From positions 1-12,787 of the forward strand of contig JAKASC010000043.1 in assembly GCA_021828245.1 (NCBI GenBank): DNA of 12,787 bases, given 5' to 3'. The number at the start of each line of letters is the position of its first letter. Within the stretch, counting starts at the first letter, position 1. The DNA comes from Acidobacteriota bacterium. GTDB lineage: Bacteria > Acidobacteriota > Terriglobia > UBA7540. The notes below the pieces were generated by a model, which saw only the letters and a program-made list of their open reading frames with translations, had not been told where the DNA came from and did not search any database. Both the position numbers and the translations under genes were made by a program. Below are positions 1-7,206 of this stretch, one piece after another.

Positions 1-2
1 CG

Positions 3-467
3 TGGGCCCAGGTGGACGTCGTCATTCAGCGGAGAGCCGACTTGATTCCAAACTTGGTCAATACGGTGGAGGGCTACGCCGCTCACGAACAAACGGTGTT
101 CGATTCGGTGACGCGAGCGCGAGAAGCACTCATCGCTGCCCGAACGCCTACCGACCGCGTCGCCGCCAATTCCCAGCTCGATGGAGCGCTGGGACGGCTT
201 CTCATGGTGGCGGAGGCCTATCCGAACCTTAAGGCCAATGAAAATTTTTTGGAGTTACAGGACCAGTTGGAAGGAACCGAGAACCGCATTGCGGTCGAGC
301 GGCGCCGGTACGACGAAGCGGTTCGCAGCTATAACACCTACATTGGGCTTTTTCCCAACAATTTGGTGGCGGCAATGTCAGGGTTTCACCGCGAGAACAA
401 TTACTTTGCCGCGGTGGGGGCGGCTCGTGCTGTGCCCAAGGTTGAGTTCCCTCCCGCCAAGCCGTGA
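3..467 (+). CDS. LemA family protein, C-terminal part (5' end outside window)
   Basis: The reading frame is open from the first complete codon (WAQVDVVIQRRADLIPNLV), so the N-terminal signal/membrane segment and about the first 40 residues lie upstream. The block RRADLIPNLVNTVEGYA, then YPNLKANENFLELQDQLEGT, then RRRYDEAVRSYNTYIGLFP, and the closing FHRENNYF are the hallmark order of LemA proteins: a coiled-coil/helical domain normally anchored by one N-terminal helix with the bulk outside the cytoplasm. The exact biochemical role of the family is not settled. LemA genes often precede TPM-domain genes, but here the next gene converges from the other strand, so this is the last gene of its transcript. 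The internal GTG at 12 is not the real start, because conserved residues precede it. Confidence 0.93.
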   Translation, partial: WAQVDVVIQRRADLIPNLVNTVEGYAAHEQTVFDSVTRAREALIAARTPTDRVAANSQLDGALGRLLMVAEAYPNLKANENFLELQDQLEGTENRIAVERRRYDEAVRSYNTYIGLFPNNLVAAMSGFHRENNYFAAVGAARAVPKVEFPPAKP

Positions 468-481
468 TCTGCTGGGCGCTG

Positions 482-1366
482 TCACTTCCAGGGTGGAGTT
501 TCCGGCAGGAGCTTCTCGAAGTCGGCGATGAGCGCGGTCTCATAGTCTCCGGCGAAGGTCTGGTTGAAAAAGCGACCGATCCCCTCATCGCGTAGTCGCC
601 GCCAGGATTCCTCCTCGTGGCCGGGGTTGATGGGGAAAAAGAGGGCGCCGTTGGCGCGAGCCGCAGCGAGGTCCCCCGGCGCATCTCCGATCATGAGCAG
701 GTGGCCGGTGGCGTATTTTCCTCCCGCCGCCAAGCGGAGGTGGTCTTTCTTGCTCCCCATTTCCTGCCCCGCGATGACGGCGGCGTAGCGGGCAATGTCG
801 TGCTCTTCCCATTCGCGCTCGAGCGCTTCTCCCGGGGTTTGCGAGACGCAAATGATGTCCGCCTCCCGAGCGAGACGCTCTGCGCACTCTCGAAAATACG
901 GAAAGGGCGGCACGCCCTTCACCATTTCGGCAATCCGCCGATTCACATCCTTGCTCCACGTCACGGTGCGTTGCAAGAGCGCATCCCCGGTACGGTTAGC
1001 TTCGGCTTCCAGAGAGGGATTGCCCAGCGGTTGGCCGGAATGGATCCACGCTTCGAGCGAGGTGAGGTGCGGGATTTCCACGCCGCGGCGCATCGGCTCG
1101 GGCCAATCCCGCAACAGGTCCATCGTTTGAGTCAGGGCGGGGAACCGATTCACGCCGCGCCATCGTGAGTACAGATTGACAAATTCCCAGGCCCTTCGCG
1201 CGTATTTGGAAATGGCTTGAAGGCTCCAGTGAAGGATGAAGGCAGGAATAAAGCATTCCTTGTGTTTAATCTCCATCGTGTCAAACACGCAGCCATCGGA
1301 ATCAATCCCGACAAAAAAGGAGTGTTGGGGAACAAAGTTCCGCAGTTTGTCCTGAGCAGAGTTCAT
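482..1366 (-). CDS. HAD superfamily hydrolase (phosphatase-like)
   Basis: A protein of 294 residues with the four HAD motifs. Motif I is GIDSDGCVFDT (nucleophile Asp22, acid/base Asp24). Motif II ends in Ser175 (IICVSQT). Motif III is a Lys in GSKKDHL (Lys206/207). Motif IV is GDAPGD (Asp228, Asp232). The approximately 150 residues between motifs I and II form an unusually large helical cap, which usually sets small-molecule substrate choice; I cannot name the substrate. I chose ATG at 1366; a TTG one codon upstream is equally in frame but less likely. The Shine-Dalgarno is weak (GCGAGA). A 15-bp palindrome sits 15 bases upstream of the start. The gene ends 14 bases from the convergent LemA stop, with no obvious separate terminator between them. 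Confidence 0.88.
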   Translation of the reverse strand: MNSAQDKLRNFVPQHSFFVGIDSDGCVFDTMEIKHKECFIPAFILHWSLQAISKYARRAWEFVNLYSRWRGVNRFPALTQTMDLLRDWPEPMRRGVEIPHLTSLEAWIHSGQPLGNPSLEAEANRTGDALLQRTVTWSKDVNRRIAEMVKGVPPFPYFRECAERLAREADIICVSQTPGEALEREWEEHDIARYAAVIAGQEMGSKKDHLRLAAGGKYATGHLLMIGDAPGDLAAARANGALFFPINPGHEEESWRRLRDEGIGRFFNQTFAGDYETALIADFEKLLPETPPWK

Positions 1367-1380
1367 CAATTCTCGCTTTC

Positions 1381-1395
1381 CAGATTCAGAATCTG
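1381..1395. promoter_or_regulatory. Perfect palindrome between HAD gene and ispH
   Basis: CAGATTC-A-GAATCTG is a perfect 7+7 inverted repeat around one central base. It lies 15-29 bases upstream of the HAD start in the intergenic space divergent to ispH. The one-base centre makes an RNA hairpin unlikely, so a dimeric regulator's operator is the simplest reading. A weak -10-like TAAGAT on the minus strand (1403-1408) would place transcription start close to the palindrome edge. Regulatory function is inferred. Confidence 0.4.
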
Positions 1396-1469
1396 AAACC
1401 GCATCTTACCCTAATTGAAGGGCGCAGCGAAAGCATTCGTCATGACGGCAACCGAGGGCCCAATAAGGC

Positions 1470-1498
1470 TTGGGATTAAGCGAACGATCTGTTAGCAT
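1470..1498 (+). promoter_or_regulatory. Candidate ispH promoter (extended -10)
   Basis: TTGGGA at 1470-1475 is 17 bases from TAGCAT at 1493-1498, each matching four of six sigma-70 consensus positions. TG at 1490-1491 gives an extended -10 (TGTTAGCAT). Predicted initiation near 1505 leaves a leader of roughly 35-45 bases before ispH. The call rests on consensus and spacing only. Confidence 0.4.
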
Positions 1499-1538
1499 AG
1501 AGCTATTGGTGAGCCGATACTGCCAATAGGCCGACAGG

Positions 1539-2516
1539 GTGGACGCGTTGTCCAGGAAACTTCAAAGGGTTCTTCTCGCAAGGCCGCGTGGATTCTGTGC
1601 CGGCGTGGACCGCGCGATTGACGTGGTGAATATGGCGCTCGAGCTATTTGAGCCGCCAGTCTATGTCCGCAAGGAGATCGTTCACAACCGCTATGTTATC
1701 GAATCGCTGGCGCGCCGGGGCGCCATCTTCGTGGACGAAGTGGAAAGCATCCCCGAAGGTTCCTTGACTATTTTCAGCGCCCACGGCGTCTCTCCCGAGG
1801 TCCGGGCCCGCGCCGCCGCGCGCCGCCTAAGAGTCATTGACGCGACCTGCCCGCTGGTCACCAAGGTGCATCTGGAAGCTCTTCGCTTTGGCCGGGAAGG
1901 ACGCACGGTGATCCTGATCGGCCACGCCGGTCACGAGGAAGTGGAAGGCACGATGGGCGAGCTTCCGGGTCGTATCCTCCTGGTGGGCACCGTGGAAGAG
2001 GCGGAGCGAGTCGAGGTGCTTAACCCCGACCGCGTGGCCGTGGTCACCCAGACGACGTTGGGAGTGGACGACGCCCAGGTTATCCTCAATGTGCTGCGAC
2101 GAAGGTTCCCCACGCTCGCCACGCCCGCCAGCGACGATATCTGCTACGCCACGCAAAATCGCCAGACAGCCGTCAAGCGCCTCACGCAACAGGCCCAGCT
2201 TGTGCTGGTCCTGGGTTCGGATAATAGCTCCAATTCCCGGAGGCTCCGCGAGGTGGCGGAGAGTTATGGCGCGCGCGCCTACCTGATTGACGACGCCTCG
2301 GCAATTGACTTGGCATGGCTCGAGGACGTCGAGTGCGTGGCCCTCACCGCCGGCGCTTCGGCGCCCGAGCATCTCGTACAGGATGTCGTGGAATTTCTGA
2401 AGCAGGCTGGCGCGCAAACCGTGGAAGAAGTGGAATCCGTGCCGGAACGCGTCACCTTCATCCTTCCGCAAGAATTAACGCGCGAGATCGCGCGCCGTGG
2501 CGAGGATCGAGTGTAA
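1539..2516 (+). CDS. ispH: 4-hydroxy-3-methylbut-2-enyl diphosphate reductase (IspH/LytB)
   Basis: Last step of the MEP pathway: a cytoplasmic [4Fe-4S] enzyme that reductively dehydrates HMBPP to IPP and DMAPP. The three cluster cysteines are present: Cys20 in RPRGFCAGVD, Cys104 in DATCPLVTK and Cys202 in DDICYATQNRQ. Substrate and proton-relay residues are also present: His49 (IVHNRY), His132 and Glu136 (HAGHEEVEGTMG), and the SDNSSNS loop at 227-233. Length is 325 residues, close to the E. coli enzyme (316) apart from a slightly longer N-terminus. The GTG at 1539 has no well-spaced ribosome site. TTG at 1548, preceded by AGGGTGG, is an alternative that shortens the protein by three residues. 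The gene is single, with its own upstream promoter candidate, and converges on nth. Confidence 0.97.
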   Translation: MDALSRKLQRVLLARPRGFCAGVDRAIDVVNMALELFEPPVYVRKEIVHNRYVIESLARRGAIFVDEVESIPEGSLTIFSAHGVSPEVRARAAARRLRVIDATCPLVTKVHLEALRFGREGRTVILIGHAGHEEVEGTMGELPGRILLVGTVEEAERVEVLNPDRVAVVTQTTLGVDDAQVILNVLRRRFPTLATPASDDICYATQNRQTAVKRLTQQAQLVLVLGSDNSSNSRRLREVAESYGARAYLIDDASAIDLAWLEDVECVALTAGASAPEHLVQDVVEFLKQAGAQTVEEVESVPERVTFILPQELTREIARRGEDRV

Positions 2517-2528
2517 CCGCTTGTCTGC

Positions 2529-2558
2529 AAGAAAATTCCCGGAGGTCGGCTCGCCGGG
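2529..2558 (-). terminator. Possible terminator after nth
   Basis: Between the convergent ispH and nth stops, CCCGG (2538-2542) and CCGGG (2554-2558) form a 5-bp GC-only stem with an 11-base loop. Read on the minus strand, it is followed by AATTTTCTT (2537-2529), as expected for an intrinsic terminator of nth. The stem is short, so efficiency is uncertain. On the plus strand there is no U-tract. Confidence 0.35.
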
Positions 2559-2574
2559 GGATTTCCCAGTTTCT

Positions 2575-3282
2575 TCAAACCGTCTTATCGGGCGAATCGC
2601 ACGTCGCCTCAAGCGGGCACTCTGCGCAAAGTGGCTTGCGCGCCTGGCAGATTTTTCGCCCGAACCAAATCATTTGATGGCCAAAGCTCACCCATCGTTC
2701 TTTGGGCACCAAGCGCATCAAATCCTCTTCCACTTTTTCTGGCGTCTTTCCTTCGGAAAGTTTCAGGCGATGCGCAATCCGAAAGACGTGCGTGTCCACA
2801 ACGACGCCGGTTGCCAGGCCATAAGCAGTTCCCAGAACGACATTGGCCGTCTTGCGCGCAACGCCCGGCAAAGTGAGCATCTCCTCCATGGTCCGGGGCA
2901 CCTTGCCGCCATAGTCGGCGCAGATTTTGCGGGCCGCAGCAACAATATTCTTGGCTTTGTTGCGGAAAAATCCCGTCGAGCGAATGTCGGGCTCGAGATC
3001 TTTGGGATCCAGCGCGGCGAAATCCTGCGGCGTGGGATATTTGCGGAAGAGCTCCGGCGTGACTTGATTAACACGCTCATCCGTACACTGAGCTGACAGA
3101 ATCGTCGCCACCAGAAGCTGAAAGGGATTTTCATGACGAAGCGCGCATTGAGCCTGTGGGAAGAGCTGATCCAGCGCCTCATATATCCGCTTCAGCCGTG
3201 CCGGGGATGTATAGTCCTTCTTCCGCTTCTTTGAGGGCGGATGGTTTCTCTTGAGCCGTGGCGGCTTCGATTTCGGTTGCAT
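2575..3282 (-). CDS. nth: Endonuclease III (DNA glycosylase/AP lyase)
   Basis: Bifunctional glycosylase that removes oxidised pyrimidines and nicks at the abasic site in base excision repair. The 235-residue protein has the helix-hairpin-helix LPGVARKTANVVLG (138-151) with catalytic Lys144, the catalytic Asp163 in VVDTHVFR, and the C-terminal [4Fe-4S] cluster Cys212-x6-Cys219-x2-Cys222-x5-Cys228. The conserved SAQCTDERVN lies in the N-terminal helical domain. Compared with E. coli Nth (211 aa) it carries an approximately 22-residue Lys/Arg-rich N-terminal tail. I chose ATG at 3282 because GGGGAG sits seven bases upstream. The in-frame ATG at 3297 has no ribosome site, and its own G-run supplies that Shine-Dalgarno. 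It is the last gene of a minus-strand group, 147 bases after the oxidoreductase. Confidence 0.96.
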   Translation of the reverse strand: MQPKSKPPRLKRNHPPSKKRKKDYTSPARLKRIYEALDQLFPQAQCALRHENPFQLLVATILSAQCTDERVNQVTPELFRKYPTPQDFAALDPKDLEPDIRSTGFFRNKAKNIVAAARKICADYGGKVPRTMEEMLTLPGVARKTANVVLGTAYGLATGVVVDTHVFRIAHRLKLSEGKTPEKVEEDLMRLVPKERWVSFGHQMIWFGRKICQARKPLCAECPLEATCDSPDKTV

Positions 3283-3289
3283 GGCGCAT

Positions 3290-3295
3290 CTCCCC
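3290..3295 (-). promoter_or_regulatory. Ribosome binding site deciding the nth start
   Basis: GGGGAG with a seven-base spacer to ATG at 3282. The first G belongs to an upstream in-frame ATG (3297-3295) that lacks its own ribosome site. This favours the shorter, 235-residue product. Confidence 0.6.
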
Positions 3296-3429
3296 ATTAG
3301 GCTGTCGGCTGCCGGCGGTCCCGGACCTCGAGCGAGGCATCGAACTCACATGAGCCTGTCCACGCACCCTCGAAATGGAGCCTTTCGCCTCTTCTCATCG
3401 GGCTTACCGAAGGCCTGTCGCGGTCCGAC

Positions 3430-4305
3430 TCAAAGACCTGCATTTTCTGCCACCACACGCGCCACTGACGACCAGTCATGATCCTCCCAGCCGCGGGCCT
3501 TGGCGGTGAGCAAGTGGTCATGGACAATGTTGGCTACGGGCATCGGCGCGGAAACAGCTTCGGCCGCCGCCAAAATCAATCGCACGTCTTTCAACCCCAG
3601 CGGAACCTTGAAGCCTGCCGGCTGGTATTTCTCCTCCAGAATAAGCGCGCCGTAACCTTTATAGACCGGAGCGGCAAACAGGGTTGAAGTCATCGTTTCA
3701 TAGAAAACGCGAGGATCAACCCCTGACTTTCGGAGGAGGGTGAAAGCTTCTCCCAGGGTTTCGAGGGTCGAGCCAATCAGGAAATTACCGGCCAGCTTAA
3801 AGACGTTGGCGGCGGGAGGATGCTCACCCACGACGACGGTTTTCCGGCCTACCACGTCCAACAAGGGCTGGCAGCGCGCGATGGCGCTGGGCGGCCCGGC
3901 GACGGCAATCACAAGCTCCGCGGCTTCCGCGGCGGAGGGGCGGCCAAAAACCGGCGCGGAAACGAATTCGCGCCCAGCGGCCTGATGAGCCTCCGTAAGG
4001 CGATGCGAGAGATCGGTGCTGATGGTGCTTGAGGAAATGTGAATGGTTTGAAGGCCAAGCGCCCCGATCAATTGGCGCGAACCCAAAAACAGATCCGCCA
4101 CCGCTGTGTCGTCGGCCAGCATGGAAAAAACCGCGTCCCCTTGGCACGCTTCTTCGGGTGTTTCAGCGATTCGCACGCCGTCGGATTTCAATTCCTCGGC
4201 TCGGGCTCGAGTGCGATTCCACGCGGCAACCCGGTGGCCTGCTCGAGCCAAGTTTCTGGCCATCGGCGACCCCATCGCTCCGAGCCCAATAAATCCCACG
4301 TTCAT
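3430..4305 (-). CDS. NAD(P)-dependent beta-hydroxyacid dehydrogenase family oxidoreductase
   Basis: A 291-residue member of the 3-hydroxyisobutyrate dehydrogenase/6-phosphogluconate dehydrogenase-like family. It has an N-terminal Rossmann fold with MNVGFIGLGAMGSPMARNL (GxGxxG at 7-12) and cofactor-proximal WNRTRARAEEL (Asn-Arg after the second strand suggests a preference for NADPH, an inference). The substrate loop SSSTIS is at 91-96 and the catalytic Lys170 with Asn174 is in NVFKLAGNFLIGS. The family's usual DAPVSGG is replaced by SAPVFGRPSAAEA (116-128), so the substrate cannot be named; tartronate-semialdehyde, hydroxyisobutyrate, succinic-semialdehyde and imine reductases all share this fold. 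ATG at 4305 has an ideal AGGAGG (4312-4317) six bases upstream. It starts 96 bases after the hemQ-like stop on the same strand and could be co-transcribed with it. Confidence 0.88.
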   Translation of the reverse strand: MNVGFIGLGAMGSPMARNLARAGHRVAAWNRTRARAEELKSDGVRIAETPEEACQGDAVFSMLADDTAVADLFLGSRQLIGALGLQTIHISSSTISTDLSHRLTEAHQAAGREFVSAPVFGRPSAAEAAELVIAVAGPPSAIARCQPLLDVVGRKTVVVGEHPPAANVFKLAGNFLIGSTLETLGEAFTLLRKSGVDPRVFYETMTSTLFAAPVYKGYGALILEEKYQPAGFKVPLGLKDVRLILAAAEAVSAPMPVANIVHDHLLTAKARGWEDHDWSSVARVVAENAGL

Positions 4306-4376
4306 GGTAGTCCTCCTCGGTTCCCGAAAATGTGCTCATGAGCGGAAACACCCGAAGATTCCTCAGTGGCCGATTC

Positions 4377-4402
4377 AACAGCCGCCGTTACAGGGGGCTG
4401 TT
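4377..4402 (-). terminator. Stem-loop at the hemQ stop codon
   Basis: AACAGCC and GGCTGTT (minus strand) form a perfect 7-bp stem around a 12-base loop, starting at the last base of the hemQ stop codon. No U-run follows. It may be a weak or factor-assisted terminator, an RNA-stability hairpin, or a partial barrier between hemQ and the oxidoreductase gene. Confidence 0.3.
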
Positions 4403-5133
4403 CATCCGCCCAACAACTCCAAGACCCGCTCGAGTTCGTGGTGGATGCAGGTAAAGATCGGCGTGTCGCGCAGCGTATAGTTGCTGGTTTCTGCGTGGCG
4501 TAACTCCATGACCAGATCGAGGAAATGTTCTGGGCGATCACTTTCGAAGGCAACGACAAATTCCTGGTCATCCAAGCCAAAGGAATACGTCGTGTTCAGC
4601 CGGACCGTCGGGAAACGGTGACCGATTTCGATGTGCTCATTCATCATGCCTTGCCGAGCCGGCTGCGTCAGCCGATACCAGGCGCGGGTCTTCACGAACG
4701 GATAAACAAAAAGGTAGCGAAACTGCCCCGGCGTCAGGCGAAGCCGCGTGCCTTCCTGGTCCGCGTGGTGATGCTCCCGCACATAGGTCGAGCGCTTGGT
4801 CATGGCTAAATAGGAGTACGGGGTCGTCAGGTATTGGCCAAGGCCTGTGCCGAGCAGCTCGGCCGTCATCTCCTGGAACTTGGGCAGCTCATAGCCGATT
4901 CGCCACAGCATAAAGTCGCAATCGCCGCGAATGCCCACCAATGAGTAGGCGATGACCATGATGTCCGTTTCATATTTCCGGACCGTCTGAAGAAATTGAA
5001 GCTTGCCGCACTTGCGGTCCTCGACCGGCAAGCGCCGCCAGGCCGGATCAACCTTGTAGAACGCGAAATTGACGTATTGCCGACGCTCGTCCTTCTCGCG
5101 GGGTTTTCTTTCTTGTTCTTCTCGCGCGGCCAT
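4402..5133 (-). CDS. hemQ: Chlorite dismutase family protein, HemQ-like coproheme decarboxylase
   Basis: A 243-residue protein of the Dyp/chlorite-dismutase fold. The family member HemQ decarboxylates coproheme to heme b with peroxide in coproporphyrin-dependent heme synthesis. Visible support: FLFQ-type N-half (KLQFLQTVRKYETDIMVIAY), YLFVYPFVKTRAWY with Tyr144 and Lys148 at the position of the HemQ radical Tyr and its Lys, the heme-ligand helix MMNEHIEIGHRFP with His167 aligning to the proximal ligand (His172 follows), and the C-half NTTYSFGLDDQEFVVAFE. No distal Arg of true chlorite dismutases is evident, so heme synthesis is the better guess. ATG at 5133 has GGGGGGA six bases upstream. ATG at 5148 is the alternative; it overlaps the stop of a small upstream ORF (TAATG). 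No other heme gene is in the window. Confidence 0.88.
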   Translation of the reverse strand: MAAREEQERKPREKDERRQYVNFAFYKVDPAWRRLPVEDRKCGKLQFLQTVRKYETDIMVIAYSLVGIRGDCDFMLWRIGYELPKFQEMTAELLGTGLGQYLTTPYSYLAMTKRSTYVREHHHADQEGTRLRLTPGQFRYLFVYPFVKTRAWYRLTQPARQGMMNEHIEIGHRFPTVRLNTTYSFGLDDQEFVVAFESDRPEHFLDLVMELRHAETSNYTLRDTPIFTCIHHELERVLELLGG

Positions 5134-5139
5134 CGAGCT

Positions 5140-5146
5140 TCCCCCC
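5140..5146 (-). promoter_or_regulatory. Ribosome binding site deciding the hemQ start
   Basis: GGGGGGA ends six bases before ATG at 5133. As in nth, the G-run begins in an upstream in-frame ATG (5148-5146). That ATG is part of a TAATG overlap with the small upstream ORF, so coupled initiation at 5148 remains possible. Confidence 0.5.
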
Positions 5147-5147
5147 A

Positions 5148-5288
5148 TTACAGGCTGTACGACGGAAATCCAAACTTAGTCGCCAGAAACACAAATATAA
5201 CATGGAAGCCCACGGCGGCGGCGTGATGCAAAGAGCCTGCGCGAACGGTTTGCTCTCCCGTCTCGCGGAACAGGCTCTGCGGCGACAC
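5148..5288 (-). CDS. Possible small single-helix membrane protein upstream of hemQ
   Basis: A 46-residue frame starting at GTG (5288), beginning MSPQSLFRETGEQTVRAGSL and ending in a hydrophobic helix (about 23-38, AAAVGFHVIFVFLATK) before GFPSYSL. Support: third codon positions are G/C-rich as in the neighbours, the stop forms TAATG with an in-frame hemQ ATG, and the frame fills otherwise empty leader space. Against it: there is no clear Shine-Dalgarno, a stop lies ten codons upstream, and I recognise no family. It could also be the broken C-terminal end of a longer gene, or chance. The gap from here to marC (5289-5486) shows no other convincing frame. Confidence 0.35.
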   Translation of the reverse strand: MSPQSLFRETGEQTVRAGSLHHAAAVGFHVIFVFLATKFGFPSYSL

Positions 5289-5356
5289 ATTGTCGGCCCA
5301 AAAGGACGTCGAATCTTACCGGGGCAGGCGACGCCGGCCTCGACCACCGCTCGCCG

Positions 5357-5365
5357 TGATAGAAT
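5357..5365 (+). promoter_or_regulatory. Candidate extended -10 for marC
   Basis: TGATAGAAT: TG, one base, then TAGAAT (five of six consensus positions). No good -35 lies 16-18 bases upstream, as is common for extended -10 promoters. Initiation near 5372 would give marC a leader of about 115 bases. It resembles the motifs upstream of ispH, the tRNA and the secreted-protein gene. Confidence 0.35.
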
Positions 5366-5486
5366 TGAAGGGGTTCTCGCGGCTTCATTCACCAAGCCTC
5401 GGCCTGAAAAGATTGGCGGACCAGAACGCCCGCGGCGTCGCCGATTGTACGGTTGCCTTGTCAGTTAGGCGCAGAAGGGCATATCC

Positions 5487-6149
5487 ATGAAGGCAGTGGA
5501 AGAGTTTTTGGGATTCATCCCGCTCACCGTGAGCGCTCTGCTGCCGGTTGTCAACCCGGTTGGATCGGCCGTGTTGTTCCTGGGGCTGGTGGGCAGCGCG
5601 GATCACAACAGGCGCCGGAAACTGGCACGTCGAGTTGCTTTCGACATGACCTTATTTCTTCTCATCGTCTTGATAGTCGGCACCAACATCCTCAGCTTTT
5701 TTGGGATTTCCATGCCCGTCGTTCAGGTGGCTGGAGGGTTTGTGTTGGCCACGATGGGATGGTCACTGCTCAACAAGCCCAATCCAGGAGCGAGCACTTT
5801 ACTTCCGACCTCTGCTCCCACCGCTGATTTGGAATCCCTGGCGTTTTATCCATTAACTTTTCCCCTGACCGTCGGGCCCGGATGCATTGTCGTCACTCTG
5901 ACGTTGAGCGCCCACGCTTCCAAAGCCAGCCTCGTGCAAACGGCCATCGCTTATTTGGCGGTTACGGTGGGCATCATCATCGTGGCGACTTCGGTTTACC
6001 TGAGCTACACCTACGCTGACCGATTGACGCGGCGCATCTCGGCGCCGATGGCGGAAGGTATAATGCGGATTATTTCATTTATTCTCCTTTGCATCGGAGG
6101 AGAATTTATGTGGGAAGGAGTTGCAAATCTAATCCGATCCCTCCATTGA
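5487..6149 (+). CDS. MarC family integral membrane protein
   Basis: A 220-residue inner-membrane protein with about six hydrophobic segments (near 10-33, 51-72, 77-95, 118-140, 150-173 and 191-215). Family signatures are NPVG at 23-26 and PLTFPLTVGPG at 122-132, related by internal duplication of the three-helix unit. The family was named for multiple antibiotic resistance, but that role was later withdrawn for E. coli MarC and the transported substrate is unknown. ATG at 5487 follows AGAAGG (5473-5478) by eight bases. The charged loop after helix 1 (SADHNRRRKLARR) fits the positive-inside rule. It stands 133 bases upstream of aguB on the same strand, with no strong terminator between them, so read-through is possible. 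Confidence 0.92.
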   Translation: MKAVEEFLGFIPLTVSALLPVVNPVGSAVLFLGLVGSADHNRRRKLARRVAFDMTLFLLIVLIVGTNILSFFGISMPVVQVAGGFVLATMGWSLLNKPNPGASTLLPTSAPTADLESLAFYPLTFPLTVGPGCIVVTLTLSAHASKASLVQTAIAYLAVTVGIIIVATSVYLSYTYADRLTRRISAPMAEGIMRIISFILLCIGGEFMWEGVANLIRSLH

Positions 6150-6282
6150 GCAGGCGCCACCTTCCTCCTCTTCCAGCTTCCTCGCGCTGACGGGAGAAAG
6201 AACGACGTGGCAGCACCGGGCGTGGGACGTGACTTTGCCCCTGCTTGGCCGCAATGGACAGGTCGGGTATCCTTTTCAACCC

Positions 6283-7206
6283 ATGGCTCAGCCAACCTCT
6301 TTGAAGATTGCCCTGATTCAGATGGCCTGCGCGAAGGAGCCGGAGCAGAATCTGCGGACGGCGGTTGAGGCGGTCGGCGAAGCGGCGCGCCGCGGCGCTC
6401 GAGTGGTTTGCCTTCCGGAACTCTTTCGCTCGCAATACTTCTGCCAGCGCGAGGATGTCAAGGTTTTTGATCTGGCGGAGCCTGTGCCGGGCCCTTCTGT
6501 TCGAGCCTTGGCCCGAATTGCGCGCGGAAGGCGGATTACCGTCATTGCTCCGATCTTTGAGCGCCGAGCCCCGGGCATCTATCACAACAGCGCCGCCGTC
6601 CTTGGTCCCAACGGTAAAATCATTGGCCTCTACCGCAAGATGCATATCCCGGACGATCCCGGTTACTACGAAAAGTTCTATTTCACGCCCGGGGACTTAG
6701 GTTTTCAAGTGTTTGACAGTCCCGCTGGCCGGTTCGCCCCGCTTATCTGTTGGGACCAATGGTATCCGGAAGCAGCGCGCCTGGTGTCGTTAAGGGGTGC
6801 CCATGTCATCTTTTATCCCACCGCCATTGGCTGGCATCCTGCCGAAAAGCGCGCGTTCGGAAGAGCGCAGCTTGAAGCCTGGCGGACGGTGCAACGCGCC
6901 CATGCCATCACCAACGGCGTTTACGTGGCGGCCGTTAATCGCGTTGGACTCGAGAAAGCCCACCCCTCTGAGGCGGGGATTGAGTTCTGGGGCTCCTCCT
7001 TCATCGCCGACCCTCAAGGGGTGGTTGTTGCGGAAGCGTCGAGCAAGCGCGAGGAGATCTTAATCGGCGAAGTGGACTTGAGACATCTAGAAGAGGTTCG
7101 TCGCCATTGGCCCTTCTGGCGAGACCGTCGCATTGATGCTTACGCTGATCTCAGTCAACGCTTCCTCGACCGGCCTCGGGCCACGGAGAAAAGCCGTGAA
7201 AGATGA
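6283..7206 (+). CDS. aguB: N-carbamoylputrescine amidase
   Basis: A cytoplasmic carbon-nitrogen hydrolase (nitrilase superfamily) of 307 residues that hydrolyses N-carbamoylputrescine to putrescine, CO2 and ammonia. The catalytic triad is visible: Glu46 in CLPELF, Lys119 in YRKMHIPDDPGYYEKFYF (the strongly conserved loop of this subgroup) and Cys156 in LICWDQWYPEAAR. IGWHP and the EFWGSSFIADPQG segment near the C-terminus are also typical. I chose ATG at 6283 since the family begins a few residues before the first strand (LKIALIQMACA). An in-frame GTG at 6229 would add 18 unlikely residues. The ribosome site is poor. Assignment to AguB rather than another nitrilase rests on the sequence and on the adjacent agmatine deiminase, whose start overlaps this stop. 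Confidence 0.93.
   Translation: MAQPTSLKIALIQMACAKEPEQNLRTAVEAVGEAARRGARVVCLPELFRSQYFCQREDVKVFDLAEPVPGPSVRALARIARGRRITVIAPIFERRAPGIYHNSAAVLGPNGKIIGLYRKMHIPDDPGYYEKFYFTPGDLGFQVFDSPAGRFAPLICWDQWYPEAARLVSLRGAHVIFYPTAIGWHPAEKRAFGRAQLEAWRTVQRAHAITNGVYVAAVNRVGLEKAHPSEAGIEFWGSSFIADPQGVVVAEASSKREEILIGEVDLRHLEEVRRHWPFWRDRRIDAYADLSQRFLDRPRATEKSRER

Noticed and set aside
3330..3410. tRNA-like TTCGATGC segment with short flanking stem on the minus strand
   Set aside because: The loop is eight bases and no acceptor, D or anticodon arm can be formed around it.
5202..5468. 88-residue plus-strand ORF upstream of marC
   Set aside because: Arg/Gly-rich composition typical of a shadow frame, no family resemblance and no Shine-Dalgarno; it overlaps the better small minus-strand candidate.
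6059..6064. Perfect TATAAT inside marC, possible internal promoter for aguB
   Set aside because: No -35 at 16-18 bases and no TG extension; TTGACG at 6024 is 29 bases away. It falls in a coding stretch where the codons explain it.
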